From: Pisaster brevispinus
Taxonomy: Eukaryota; Echinodermata; Asteroidea; Forcipulatida; Asteriidae
NCBI GenBank assembly: GCA_023634235.1
Contig: JAMKCF010000002.1
Span: 3,373,001 to 3,437,000 of the forward strand
DNA: 64,000 nt
Reading direction: 5' to 3'
Both the position numbers and the translations under genes were made by a program. Of the stretch, positions 1 to 11,337 are shown one piece after another. The notes under the pieces are model-generated. The model had not been told where the DNA came from. It did not search any database and saw nothing but the letters and a program-made list of their open reading frames with translations. Numbering within the stretch: position 1 is the stretch's first letter; every line of letters starts with the position of its first letter.

Positions 1-30
1 CTTACAAATGCTTCAGTCTCATCTTTGACC

Positions 31-3000
31 ATGGCGGCTGATTGCGACCTCAGGTGGCGCACTATGGTGAAGTGTCGCCAAAGGAGCGAATGTTGGAAGC
101 TGGTCGTCGTCTTCGCTTCGTTCAGTAATTGCCTTCTCATAGTTGGAGTAAACCACTGCACGGGGATACTGTTTGCGAGTTTTCAGAACGAGTTCAGGAG
201 CACAACTGCGGAGACTGCGGCCATCTCTAGCATCATGACGTCAACGTCATTCTTAGGAGGTACATCTGATTTATTTGACCTTTCACAAAAACATTGTTTT
301 CACCATCTGAAAATATTACAAAGTTATTGTGAATGTTAGGCTGCAAAACAGAACTTTTAAACAATAGTGTCGTATTTAACACATTTTACTAAATCATCAA
401 CAGAAGTGATACTTTTCCCATTAGAACGACCAAAAATAAGCTACTACCAAAATAAGTCAAACCACTTGTACATGCCTCGCTTTGGTTTATACATGTGAGA
501 GAAAAACAGATAGATTTATTGTTATGTTACTTTTGCTTTGATGTGTACGGAGCGTTGTCGTTTGATTTTGTAGATTTTTTAGAATAATGTTTTTTGACAG
601 GCCACTTATAGCGCCATCAAATAGATGGGTTCATAGCTAGCTCTATGTCACTTTGCAAGAGTTTCCAAAGTTTCACTTCAGCGATACGTCATTGCGATCC
701 ATCCCATTCGTAAGAGTGACGCAATTCTACTGTAAGCCACGCCCACTTCCTGGCTCCACCGATTCAGAAACCCATAGGAGTTGTTTTGAGCTAGGTGCTG
801 TTTTCTATGATCTGTACAAGAAAAGTATCGCAATGAACTTAGAATTGTGGACAAGTCGTTAAATGTCTGTCGCGGTGATAGCGTTCCGACTCTCTCCGCG
901 ATTCTCGCGACACTGGCGATGTTCTCGCGAGACTGCTGGCCCATGCGAGACTACTGCTCTCGTGACTGTGCAGCTTCGTGCGAGAGCAGTGATCTCGAGA
1001 GAGCAGTCTTCGATCGCGGAGCCCTGAATGTATTACGCCGCCGCCACGACTCGACTATCACCGCGACAAACATTAACGACTTGTCCACAAGTCTACAATG
1101 AACTTGGCTTTAACACACACTCTCCAGAGACTATAAGTTTTTGGGGGCGTGCAGCATGAGATGCGCGCGTGTGATGATGCACTGATTTACCAACAGAATT
1201 ATCTCATTACACGATGTCCGCCATTTTTGGAGTCAAAATGTACAAAAAGGAAGTGTCCAACAAAATTATTAGACGTGTTCTGCGCAGTGGTGCGTTCCGC
1301 GTCGTAAAAGGGGTCAAGAGACCTAGATTTATGGTATTGTATGCGGATGATTTTAGTTGGCCGGCCGGCCCTCGCGTAAAGGTCAAAAGGAGGTAGCCCA
1401 TTATAAATATTGGCCCGTCCTGTGCGCTGCGCGTACAAAATCTGTGTTTTTCCAATGTTTCGTCATCATGTTTTCTCTAAGATGGCAGTGGCATGACGTC
1501 AGCGCTAAAGGTCTACCTCGTCATGGCGGCCTACACAAGGGGTTTATTGTAGAAAAGGTCCCTATACAGATCTTTATCAAAATAATTTTCGGAATAACTT
1601 TTTACTTTTTAAAACTTGTTCTATTCAGCTTCCATTGGTGGTGCTTTGGGGAATGCTCTGGGCTGCCGTATCACCGCAATGATGGGTGGCCTCTGTGCCC
1701 TAATTGGCATGATAGGAGGCGCCCTAACCAGAAATATTTACTCGTTTTACGTCATGAGTGTTGTAATAGGTGAGTAAAGTAGTATTAAGGATAAATAAAT
1801 GGCGTGCATTGAACTTTAGTGTGGTTACGGATGGATATTGGTGTGTTTCATTAATGAAGTTTCTGTCATCGTTAATACGACACAATTCAGGTCAAAATAC
1901 AAAGTGCCACCAGTAGTTTGCCAAAGAAAGGTTATTTTAAAACCTGGCAGTTAAATTGAACGGACGTTTCTGTACGACAAACATTATACTTCGTATGAAC
2001 GGTGTGATTGACATTGACTTTTTTCCTACAAAACATGTCTTGGCAAACATTTGGTGGCGCACTGTATTGTAATTTTCCCAAACGTTTTATATAGTTTCCT
2101 TATTGTACAGACATGTTGATAATAATCATGATCAAACACAAATCCAAAGTGTACTCTTCAAAAAATAAATCCAGAATGAACTGAAAGTAAAAGCCTTCAT
2201 TCTAAATAATCTTTTCAATTTCAGGAACCGGCACTGGGATTCTCTACACGCCTTCACTTGTTATCCTCGCTCAATATTTTAGGAAAGGTTACCCTCTTGC
2301 CAATGGGTTTAGTAGCTGTGGCGTTGGACTGGGAATGCTTGTATACGGCCCATTGGTGCAAACTCTATTGGATGTGTACGGGTGGAGAGGAACCATTCTC
2401 ATTATGGGTGCAATTATGGCTAATGTGATTGCAGCTGGGGCGGTCTTCCGTCCATTAGAACTTCACCATAAAGTTCAAGAACAACAAGAGATGACAGAGC
2501 TCAACAATAGAACGGTTAAAACTTCTCCAAATTCAAAGACAAGCTGTCTTGCTACAACTATTAAGTTGTTTCGGCTGAATTTGCTACGTTCCAGTTACCG
2601 CTTCGCAGCACACTGTTTCGCACACTGCACCTACGTCACCGCGTATTACTGCTTCTCAATTTACCTTGTCCCATTCGCTACGTCATTGGGTATCCCAAAT
2701 AAAGATGCAGCGTTCCTGTTTAGCATTGCAGGTATCACCAGCATAGTCGGGCGTCTCCTATGTGGAATTATCAACAGAAAGTTATCTGCCCACGTTATCT
2801 ACCAACTTGCTATGCTCCTCTGTGGAAGTTCAATACTCATCACTTTACTCGGTACATACACGTACTTTGTGCTGTCAGCGTCCATTTTGGGATTCGCACT
2901 TGGGTTTTATCAGACAATTGTTTCGGTGCTAGTGCGTGACCTTGTTGGAGTGGATAACGTAGGATCTGCAATTGGGATGTATTCTCTTTTGAGCGGTGTA

Positions 3001-3306
3001 GCTAACATGATTGGTCCTATATTGGCAGGTAAGTATGACATTAAAGGTATTACACTCCTTGGAAATTCCAATTACTTACTGCAAACACAGATTGCATAAC
3101 CACTGTTCTTTTCCCCCTCATTTTGCACAGGCGCCCTCTACGATGCAAATGGGAGTTTCCCCCTCCTTTTTTCCACCTTTGCTGGATTATTTTTCCTCGG
3201 ATTCCTACCGACTCTCCTGTTTCCTTATCTGAAGAGGGTTGAGCCGGGAATTACCAATGTCACCATGGACAATCCCAAACACACACCGCATGCCAGCACC
3301 CTCTAG
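31..3306 (+). CDS. Monocarboxylate-transporter-like MFS carrier (SLC16 family), 4 exons
   Basis: Exons read as 31-259, 1629-1769, 2225-3028 and 3131-3306; every junction is GT/AG and phase 1, giving a 449-residue protein ending in TAG. The product is a polytopic plasma-membrane carrier of the major facilitator superfamily. MCT-like blocks are visible: LVVVFASFSNCLLIVGVN in TM1, YFRKGYPLANGFSSCG in TM5, GWRGT before TM6, and a long loop (GPL...FRPLELHHK) between the two six-helix halves. The usual MCT TM1 motif DGGWGW is absent (RSECWK instead), so this is a divergent member and its substrate cannot be predicted. Two in-frame starts exist, at 31 and 64; the one at 64 (MVKCRQRSEC) aligns with the start of the tandem copy downstream, so the first 11 residues are uncertain. 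The upstream promoter lies outside the window. Intron 1 carries a MULE-like MITE. Confidence 0.85.
840..1095. mobile_element. MULE-like MITE with 9-bp target duplication
   Basis: A 256-bp element in intron 1 of the first carrier gene. Its ends are inverted copies of about 41 bp beginning TAGA[A/C]TTGTGGACAAGTCG and continuing to GTCGCGGTGATAG, with a few mismatches and one indel. It is flanked by identical 9-bp direct repeats CAATGAACT (831-839 and 1096-1104). The interior is CpG-rich (many CTCGCGAGA-type words), unlike the AT-rich intron. A 9-bp duplication with long inverted ends is typical of Mutator-type non-autonomous elements; no transposase is encoded. Confidence 0.75.
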
Positions 3307-4577
3307 TTTTCTTCTATTTATGCCTTAATGCGTCAGTTCATAAATATTCATTATGTAAAATCGTTAGCCACCTAGCCAACGCCGCGGGTTGTGGGCTTCC
3401 CCGCCGTTACTCAAATTATGGTCGAAGATGAAGCTACACTAAACACTACCCTTGTTTTCTATTTTTCAGTTAATTTAATGTATCGTTTTATAATCCTTAA
3501 CCTTATTTCTTTTTATATAGACGTACAACTTGTGCAAATATTTAGATTTTTGTATACTTTTCGATTTCTTTTTAATTATGAGTATCTTTTAAAAAAAAAT
3601 CACACTCTCGGGTTCGTAACGTCAATCAGTAACAGTTGCATAAACTGTAAAAGTTACAAATTTGTGTGTTTCTTAAGATTTAACTGCTTACAACTAAGGT
3701 GATTTCGATTACTTTTGTACCATTCATGACGTTTTTACGTTGGGTTAATGTGTTTCTTAGTATGTTTTCATTATTTCCAAGATGGCGGCCGTCATAGAAC
3801 TTTTGGCGAGAACTGCGGCTCCATCTTACTTTCCTTAGTTTTGTAATTTATTGTTAATATCATGTGTTTTCATTAAAATTTCTCTTTGTAATGATTGTAA
3901 ATAATTATTTGCGTCACTCAAATTCTGGCCAAAGACGAAGGCAATCTCTTTATTTTGACTCTCTTGTCTTCTTTTTTTCAGAATATTTGATTATACAGAA
4001 TCAATAAGCCATGTCCTCTTAAGCCATATTATTTAGTAAATCGTAGGACAATTAACTGGGTGTGGGCCTCAGGTCAACACGAGACCACATGAAAGACAAT
4101 ACTATCGAAACAAAACAAAACAAACATAAGTCATACCTTTGGACTATTCGATATCTGTGATTACTACAGTCTTCACATTGGCGATTGGTAGAGCTAATTG
4201 AATGACCTTGCTTAGTACATTGGCATAAATCCTCCGCATCCAAGTTTCCGTCTGGCACATGAAAGCAATTACGATCTTACATTGCATGGATTCATATAAC
4301 TTTTTTTCAACTGTTTTGTTTTGGAGGTTTTTCTCCTTGTTTTCCGTACCTTAAGCACATCATGCTGATTTGTGCAACAACGCATTCTGCCATACAATCT
4401 TTAGGTGGATGTATCACAATTATTTGGTCGAGGACTTAACCAAAACTGTGAGCGTTTTTAAAAGTAGTTTATCGTTGAATATAGAAAACGTGTCAAACAG
4501 ACGCCTTTGCAAAAACAGTTTCATACTCGGCTAGCTACTTTGCGACTGATCACAACTAGTCGCAAAAGAGGAGAAGA
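3307..4577. other. Intergenic gap between the two carrier copies
   Basis: Contains the 3' UTR of the intact carrier and the promoter side of its broken copy. No convincing coding region, RNA gene or TIR element was seen. The short open frames here have no recognisable domain. Confidence 0.5.
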
Positions 4578-6260
4578 ATGGTGAAGTGCCGTAAACAATC
4601 CGAATGTTGCAGTTGGAAGCTGGTCGTAGTCTTCGCCTCGTTCAGTATTAGTCTCCTCATGGTTGGAGTAAATCGCTGCACAGGAATTTTGTTTGAGCAT
4701 TTTCAGAACGAGTTCAGGAGTACATCTTTGCAAACTGGAGCCAACTATGGCATTATATCGTCAACGATATGCTTTGGGTGTAAGTAGGCTTTTTTGTGTT
4801 TTTGCAAGTTCTACACAACTTTAAAAAGAAGTGTGTCATTTCAGTTGTATAAATTCATGAATGCTGGTAAATAGTCTTTTAAAACGTATAGTTCACATCT
4901 ACGATTTGCATCTTGTTCACAAAGTGCAAATCCAATAGTATTACACTAAATCTCATAATGTTACCTTTTGTTTCCAAGCCTTGGTTTTGGTTACCTTGGT
5001 TTAAATGTCAATACAATAACCCATTCATTTTCTATGACAAAACAAAATGGCTGAAATTGTATTATTATTCAGGTACCGTTGGTGGTATACTGGGAAACCG
5101 GTTTGGTTACCGTATCACCGCATTGCTATAGGTGCCCTGATGAGTGCTCTTATAGGCAATATGGGGGCGCCCTAACCACAAACATTTATCAGATGTACGT
5201 CATGGGTTGTAATAGGTGAGTGAATTTTGGAGTTCAGTTGAATATTGAAATAATTATGCACAGACACGGTGTCTCTTTCACGCCTTTACTTGTTAACGCC
5301 CTCTAATGACACTCTTTGTCTAGTGTCGAGCGAGCGTTACCTTTTGTTGAGATAACCCAAACAAAATATACTTCTTCTGTGAAAAATTCAAAGCTATAAA
5401 AATCGTTTGCCCTAAAACTTGTGTTTTTCAATTTTTGATTGCAGGAACGAGTGCTGGGATCGCCCACACGCCTGCAAATGTAATCTTAGCTCAGCACTTT
5501 AAGAAAGGCTACGCTCTTGCTTGTGGGTTTAGTAGCTGTGGTGCTGGTGTAGGAATGCTTGTGTTTGGCCCATTGATGCAGGCTCTATTGGATGTGTCTG
5601 GGTGGAGAGGAACCCTTTTGGTAACTGGTGCAATTATGGCTAATATGCTTGCGGCTGGAGTGGTGTTTCGTCCTGTAAAACGCCATAATCTTGAACATGA
5701 AGAATTCAACCACGGGGTGTCGGACAAAGGCTGTGTTGTCAGAATGGTGAACTTATTTCAGCTGAACTTGTTAATTGCGTTCAGATTACCGCTTCTCCGT
5801 ATTCTGTTTTACTTATTGCATGTATATTAGCTCAAGCAACTGCTCCTCAATTTACTTCGTTCCATTCGCTACGTCGTTGGGTATCCCAAAATAAAGATGC
5901 AGCGTTCCTGTTTAGTATTGCGCTTTATTAACCGAAGACAATTAGAGCCATTTTGAATCCGGCCCATGACTCAAGGGATGGCAAAATATTGTAAAGATTC
6001 GAAAGTAGTTGATTGATTATCATTAATTTCTGCTTGAAAAGCAGAAAGATTTATGAATTGAATTTTTGGTCATACGTGTATTGCATTTTCATTTCTACAG
6101 GCTCTCTCTATGACATAAATGGGAATAACTTCATTTTTTTCCCCATCACCGCTTGATTATTTTCCTCGGATTCCTACCGACTCTCTTGTTTCCTTATCTG
6201 AAGAGGATTGAGCCCGGACTTACCAATAGCATCGTAGGAAATGAAAATCACGAGCAGTGA
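4578..6260 (+). pseudogene. Broken tandem copy of the SLC16-like carrier
   Basis: This is a head-to-tail duplicate of the carrier at 31-3306. Exon-like pieces are 4578-4779, 5073-5215, 5445-about 5930 and 6101-6260, with the same splice positions and phase 1 junctions. Exon 1 is open (MVKCRKQSECCSWKLVVV). Exon 2 is 143 bp instead of 141 and reaches a TAG at 5129-5131 just after RITALL. Exon 3 is open to TAG at 5828-5830, then shifts frame: an extra A in the run before NKDAAFLFSIA breaks the reading. The sequence then stops matching at about 5930, so roughly 300 bp encoding the last helices are missing. Exon 4 also carries indels in its T/C run and an in-frame TGA in place of the paralog's GCTGGA. 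The conserved splice sites argue for recent decay. Assembly errors could explain single indels but not the missing block. Confidence 0.85.
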
Positions 6261-6458
6261 AAGAAGAAGCAGACGAATTCAGGACTTATAGCAAACTCAT
6301 AGGTTTTCTCGGCCATTTTCAGCAAAAAAATGCATTCTATTTCATTAACACACATTCAAATTTGCACATGTTCCCCTAATCCACTCAAACTAGGTTATTC
6401 TAGCAAATCAATTCCGTTTAGATATTCGATTTCCATTCAATTTTTTTTTCATCTCACG

Positions 6459-6649
6459 CCGATCCATTAAGCTCCGCCCCATTGCGTATTGACCAATCAC
6501 AGCCCTAAATGCGCAACCAAAAGTCCGACAAAAGTCCGACATGAGTGTGCGTATGCTTGGGGCACGCGGCAGAGTTGTGCAGAATGGCATTGAAGAGGTT
6601 CACGTGTTCTTGCTCACACGTGCGCCGTGGGCGGAGCCTAATGGATCGG
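6459..6649. mobile_element. MITE with 21-bp inverted ends (CCGATCCATTA...)
   Basis: A 191-bp element just downstream of the broken carrier copy. The left end CCGATCCATTAAGCTCCGCC and the right end, read in reverse complement (CCGATCCATTAGGCTCCGCC), differ at one position. The interior is GC-rich (CACGTG, GCGCCG). No clear target-site duplication is visible, so the family is unassigned. Confidence 0.6.
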
Positions 6650-8048
6650 TCTATTTGTTGTACTCGGTTTTTTTGTTATGCATTCAAGACTACACTATAG
6701 GTTTCAACAGTTTAGCGTTCACTATTTAAATATGATCATTAAAATTCAATAGGTCACAAAAGATCATTCAATGTCGCAAAAGCTATAACAGAAGAGGCTG
6801 GTCAACTATTCAGTTTCACCAGTTGTTGATATGTAGGAAAATTTCAACTGTAGAATGGTGAAAGTGTAGTCTTGAATGCCTGTATAGAAAATAGAAAATG
6901 GCAACAACGAACCTGCTGGATGAGAGGAAAGAAATCCAGTGTGCACGACAAATTTATGTTTTAATGCGATCGTAGCTAAAACAAAAACCAATTTCAATTG
7001 AAGGGGGGCTATGCATGAATTTGCAAACGTGTTTAATTACTTTGACCTATTTTCAGCTGACATTTTGACAGGGAAAAACCAGTTAGAAGCAGATTCTCTG
7101 TGTGTTACCATGTAGCTATAGCTATGGTTCAACTTACTTTGTCACTACTTACTTTACTACATGTATATGTATATATTGCCACATATCGTGTTTAAGTCCC
7201 GCTATTTACTAAATACATCAGCCCACGATTACTGCCAAGCGTCCTCAAGTACGGATCCCCTAAAGAGACATGTACAGATGAAAAAATAGAACATAAGGTA
7301 AAACCGATTTCGTTCCCTCGAGACACTATTTCGAGGACTTTTTTTATTCCTACCTTCCTCTCCCCTGAGTTTTTTTCATCTTAACTATTTTCTTCCCGTC
7401 GCCCCTTACTATGGTGTTCTTTATAGGACACTTACACGGATACTTTTTTTTTTTTTAAGTCGCCGCCCAAAAAATAAAAGTCGCCGCGTAAAAAACAAAA
7501 GTCGCCGGAAAAAAAAGTCGCCGGAAACAAAAAAGTCGCCGCGTAAAAAAAAAAGTCGCCGCCATAAAAAAGAGTGCCGCGTGAAAAAAAGGCCCAATGT
7601 AAGTGCCCTTTATAGAACACCATACCTTACCAAGAGTGGCTTTTAGCATATTAAAATACATTTCTATAAATAAAAAAAATTAAAAACCAAAACTGAATTA
7701 AATATTGACAAGTTCACCTACCCGCACACCAATACAAATACCTAAACATCCGGTTGCGGGTACTTATTTGATATGATAAGATCTAGAGAGGCTCAAAGGT
7801 CAGTTTCTGTTTTATTTTATGCAATTATTTTCCAATCGATGGAGTTCCTATAAATATGTAAAATTACAAGTCCCTAAACTCACGTCAAAACGGTGTAAAA
7901 CGCTTTTTTTTCCTTCTTTTTTTGTACCATTGCAGTGTAAATCTTACAAAACAAAAGTACGACAATATCCAATCACGTCACATTTCAAATAATAATGGGT
8001 CTTTTTATTTTTGCACAGGACATTAGATTAGTTTCTGTACTCTGGGGT
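6650..8048. other. Intergenic stretch around the GTCGCCG MITE
   Basis: Apart from the element at 7404-7630, this holds AT-rich single-copy-looking sequence with T-rich and A-rich runs. No gene, tRNA or further inverted-end element was recognised. Confidence 0.4.
7404..7630. mobile_element. MITE built around a GTCGCCG/poly-A minisatellite
   Basis: Direct repeats CCTTAC at 7404-7409 and 7625-7630 flank a 215-bp element. Its 27-bp inverted ends (7410-7436 and 7598-7624) start TATGGTGTTCT and end CACTTACA. The body is a degenerate tandem of about six AAAAAGTCGCCG units. The open reading frames that run through it are low-complexity and not genes. Confidence 0.7.
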
Positions 8049-8210
8049 GTCGTGGCTGAGTGGCCTAGTGCATCAGACCCAAGCTCCGGTGTTGTCAGCA
8101 GCAGAGTGTGGGTTCGAATCCCGGCCATGACACTTGTGCCCTTGAGCAAGGCACTTAACCATAATTTCTTCGTAAAAAGTTGGGAAGGTGGTGCATTCTA
8201 CTCAGTAGGT
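8049..8210 (+). mobile_element. tRNA-Leu-headed SINE, copy 1 (3'-truncated)
   Basis: The head at 8049-8131 folds like a tRNA: 5' GTCGTGG pairs with 3' CCATGAC (one G-T wobble). It has box A (TGGCTGAGTGG) and box B (GGTTCGAATCC), and a CCCAAGC loop with a CAA anticodon, pointing to a tRNA-Leu(CAA) ancestor. It is followed by the SINE body CTTGAGCAAGGCACTTAACC. Mismatches in the anticodon stem, and a body shared with copy 2, rule out a functional tRNA. The copy stops near 8210 before a second copy begins. Confidence 0.8.
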
Positions 8211-8262
8211 TAAGATGATCAGATATATGGTAGTACTATGTGGGAGTTTAACTCGGTGGCGT

Positions 8263-8625
8263 GTCATGGCCGAGTGGTCTAGTTCATCAGACCCAAGCTC
8301 CGGTGTTGTCAGCAGCAGAGTGTGGGTTCGAATCCCGGCCATGACACTTGTGCCCTTGAGCAAGTCACTTAACCATAATTTCTTCGTAAAAAGTTGGGAA
8401 GGTAGTGCATTCTGCTCTTCCAGCCAGGCTCCTAGTGGATGATACCCATGCCTATATCCTTACGGACTGTGAAGGGGGTAACCCTGTTTCAGCCCCAGGA
8501 GTAGGTGGCAACGTGCCTCTGGTGACAGTTGATCTGGGTTGACAGCCCAGATCAGTTAAGTGTAGCCCTCACCTTGAAGTGGCCGTCCGGCCTTGTGAGT
8601 TGGGCGATATCTCATTTAAAAAAAC
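8263..8625 (+). mobile_element. tRNA-Leu-headed SINE, copy 2 (longer)
   Basis: The same family as the copy at 8049, starting GTCATGGCCGAGTGG, which is closer to a genuine tRNA-Leu 5' end. The head ends at about 8345. The body (CTTGAGCAAGTCACTTAACC) runs on through CAGCCAGGCTCCTAG... to a 3' end near GTTGGGCGATATCTC at about 8613, ahead of a short A-rich tail. It would be transcribed by RNA polymerase III and mobilised by a partner LINE, as is general for such elements. The two head-to-tail copies probably reflect insertion of one beside the other or a local duplication. Confidence 0.8.
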
Positions 8626-8854
8626 TGGCATGCAGGCAAGATACTGCACAGATCAAATGGGGAATTTTACATTTTGTGTCATCATAACTTCCACATACAG
8701 TCAAGAGTTTTAAAGGTAACAGCTGAACAAGTTTTGAGATTGGCCCCTTCTCTTTATATCAATAGTTGATACAAATCAGACAATGCAATCGCCTTAAGAT
8801 TGAATGTTTTCACAAATCGTGCGCGTAGCAAGTCCAGGCTTCGTGGCTCTTTTG

Positions 8855-9220
8855 TAATAATAATAATAATAATAATAAAAAATAATAAAACATTATTTAT
8901 TATATTGCGCTCTCTACGGGAGTCTCAAAGCGCTTTTCATTATTTATTTTCGGACAGGTTTTTTGAAGCCATTGAATTATGAAACCCATTTATGCAACAC
9001 CTTGTAATTAATGTGCTGCGGCGCTTTCAGATGCCACCGCCAAAAACGCCAGGGCAAACCCTTTCTCTTAGCGATAAGTGTCACTGGGTTCTTTTACATG
9101 CATTATACGACACACGGGACCTACGGCTTTACGTCCCATCCGAAGGACGAAGCAATAATGGTTAAAATGTCTGGCTCACAGACACAGTGTCAAGACCGAA
9201 ACTCAAACCCACACCATTTT
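8855..9220 (-). mobile_element. SINE of the same superfamily, (ATT)n-tailed, reverse orientation
   Basis: Read on the minus strand, it runs from a decayed head (near 9220) through a degraded CTTGAGCAAG-type block to the highly conserved block ATTGCTTCGTCCTTCGGATG (9137-9156). It ends in AAAGCGCTTTGAGACTCC, GCGCAATATAATAA and an (ATT)n tail at 8856-8885. A second copy with the same core lies at 15140-15450. The short plus-strand open frame through it is not a gene. Confidence 0.65.
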
Positions 9221-10805
9221 ATTTATGTTTTATTTAATTATTTTAAAACTTCGGACATAATTCTTTGTTGGCAAGGGCCGTCCAGGGTAAGGCAAAAGTT
9301 TTAAAAACTGTCATCAAAGTGATGTGCCCTCCCAGACCCCGCCAACAAAGAGCATACATGTATATAAAAAAGAGAACATAAAAGCATGAATTTAAAACTA
9401 GAGATAATAAAACATTTTAGTACAGATTATGCATAAAATTTTAAAAACATGAAACACCGAACTGACACTAGGGCAAGATAATGACAATAGACCAAAACTG
9501 AACACTCGTAGACAAAACAACAATCACACAAAAAGTAAGAAACACACCAAGCAAAGTATATACAACAAAATATCGAACCAATATTAAAATAGAGCCGATC
9601 AGAAACACCGGCGCTTCAAGTTCTGTGCTCTTGCCCGCTCGGCCACGACACGTCACAAACATGTAGCGTCACATGTTAATGGTCTACTAAATCAAAGCCT
9701 TATTCTCACCGTTACAAGACTACATAATTATAAATTGAAATAATTGTTATGTCTAAGTCTGTAGTACATCTTTTAGTTTCTCAACAGACAATAGGCATGT
9801 TAGTGATCCGTCCGCGTCTATCACTTTACGATACCAATAATTATTGGCACTTTTACCTACCCGCATAAAAAATGATCTACTATTCAGATTTTTGAGTACA
9901 AGATCATAATTTGCAGGTACTACAACGATACGACAAGAACGACGGTGCATCGAAGTATCACAATACTGTGACTTATCCAGACGAACAGACAGCTGTATTT
10001 AAACGTGTTCAGGTGAGTTCCTTGTTCTTTTAGAAAGTATAGTTTTTGGGAAAAGGGATTTATTTCTATCTGCTAGTTTTTCAGCCTTTCTTACTATCGG
10101 TGTAGTCTCCGGCCCAACTGGTTGTTTCCCCAAAATACCATAGGAGGCTGTGGAGATTAAGTCCACAGTATACATTGGGGGTTCCTGAAAAAACAGCAGT
10201 ATTATACATGTAGTAGGGGCCTATGTGATGGTAATACCATAAGAGTGGGGACCGTAGAACAAAGGAATACAAAAGGGACAATGCTGTCCTCACATTGGAA
10301 TCCTTTGTATTTTTGTGTCCTCACATTTTTTCGTGCGCTTAGTCTATGGAGAGTGTTAAGTTAGAGGGACAAAGGAAAGTCCTCACATAGATAGCAATAA
10401 ATTGATGCATGTATAGACATGCAGAAACCCATGCACCCAATGCTAGCCTGGAAGGTATGGTACATTGTAGAAGTATGTGGTACCTACGAACATTTTCATC
10501 CAAGTTTGATGGTCACGAGGACGCGAAAACAAAGAGAACCGGTCCATACTATAACAGATTCAAATGGTATTTTTCTCGACTTTATTCGAGAATATATTGC
10601 TTTAAACTGAATAATTCTGTTTGGGTCAAAACAATTAAGATATTTCAGTTAGAAAAAGTATATAAATCACAGTGCTCAATAATCTGTGCAGTAGGCCTCT
10701 AACGTAAGCTTGATGGTCAAGTTGTTGGAATGTTCTCTTAACAGAAAGTATAATGCTAATGGTCCGCGTCCCTACTAAAAGACGAAACAGAATGGGACAC
10801 TTTGA
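9221..10805. other. Intergenic stretch with decayed repeats
   Basis: No gene recognised. It includes a possible SINE remnant near 9600-9665 (GCTCGGCCACGACACGTCAC in reverse). Between about 10230 and 10400 the phrase GTCCTCACAT occurs repeatedly in a region with inverted similarity, which may be another decayed fold-back element. Confidence 0.35.
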
Positions 10806-10918
10806 ACGCTAGGTGGCAGACTTACCAGGTAAATTTCCATTGTTTACGTCGTTCTGAGCATGCTCACATTTCAGAAGAACAATGAGTTTACCTGGTAAGA
10901 CTGCTGCCACCAAGAGTC
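10806..10918. mobile_element. Short fold-back MITE with CTAGGTGGCAG ends
   Basis: Nearly palindromic 113-bp unit. The left end is CTAGGTGGCAGACTTACCAG followed by GTAAA; the right end read in reverse gives CTTGGTGGCAGCAGTCTTAC then CAGGTAAAC. Both arms then share CATTGTT. Related ends occur at 40066-40085, 40360-40378 and 41562-41587. Confidence 0.55.
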
Positions 10919-10929
10919 CCCAGTCATCC

Positions 10930-11148
10930 ATTGACCCGGATTCTGGGTCCCAGGGGGGGGCTTGACCCGTTTCGGATCAGAATATGACCCAGAAAGAGGT
11001 TTGAAAAACGGGATTTAAAGTCGGTTATTTCGTCACTGTTTCTGCGTCACGTTTTTACACTTTTCCGGGTCGATCATTTTGAACCAGATCCCGGTTCAGT
11101 CTGACCCGTAAATGGTTCAAGCCCAATGGGACACAGAATCCGGTCAAT
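10930..11148. mobile_element. MITE with ATTGACC(C)GGATTCTG ends
   Basis: A 219-bp element about 190 bp upstream of the SLC46-like start codon. The left end reads ATTGACCCGGATTCTGGGTC; the right end in reverse complement reads ATTGACCGGATTCTGTGTCC. The similarity continues through GGGCTTGA(A)CC, about 38 bp in all. No target duplication could be read. Its position makes it a candidate influence on the promoter of the next gene. Confidence 0.6.
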
Positions 11149-11337
11149 TCTGATAATCAAGGAGTTTTTAGCGTGTATATTTATATATATATATTTTTTA
11201 ATAATGGGGACTATCCACAGCTTTAGCCTGTAGTGGAGTAAACTTTATTGAGAACTGGCTGGATTTCTGTTTTATTCCCAGAACTGATTTAAACCAACCA
11301 GTATTTAAACCACCTGAAAACGGTTCTCTAACTTACG

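Noticed and set aside
7432..7661. Phe-rich open frames at 7.4-7.7 kb
   Set aside because: Low-complexity translations of the GTCGCCG/poly-A repeat inside a MITE.
8049..8131. Functional tRNA-Leu gene
   Set aside because: The anticodon stem is mismatched and the sequence continues into a repeated SINE body present in several copies.
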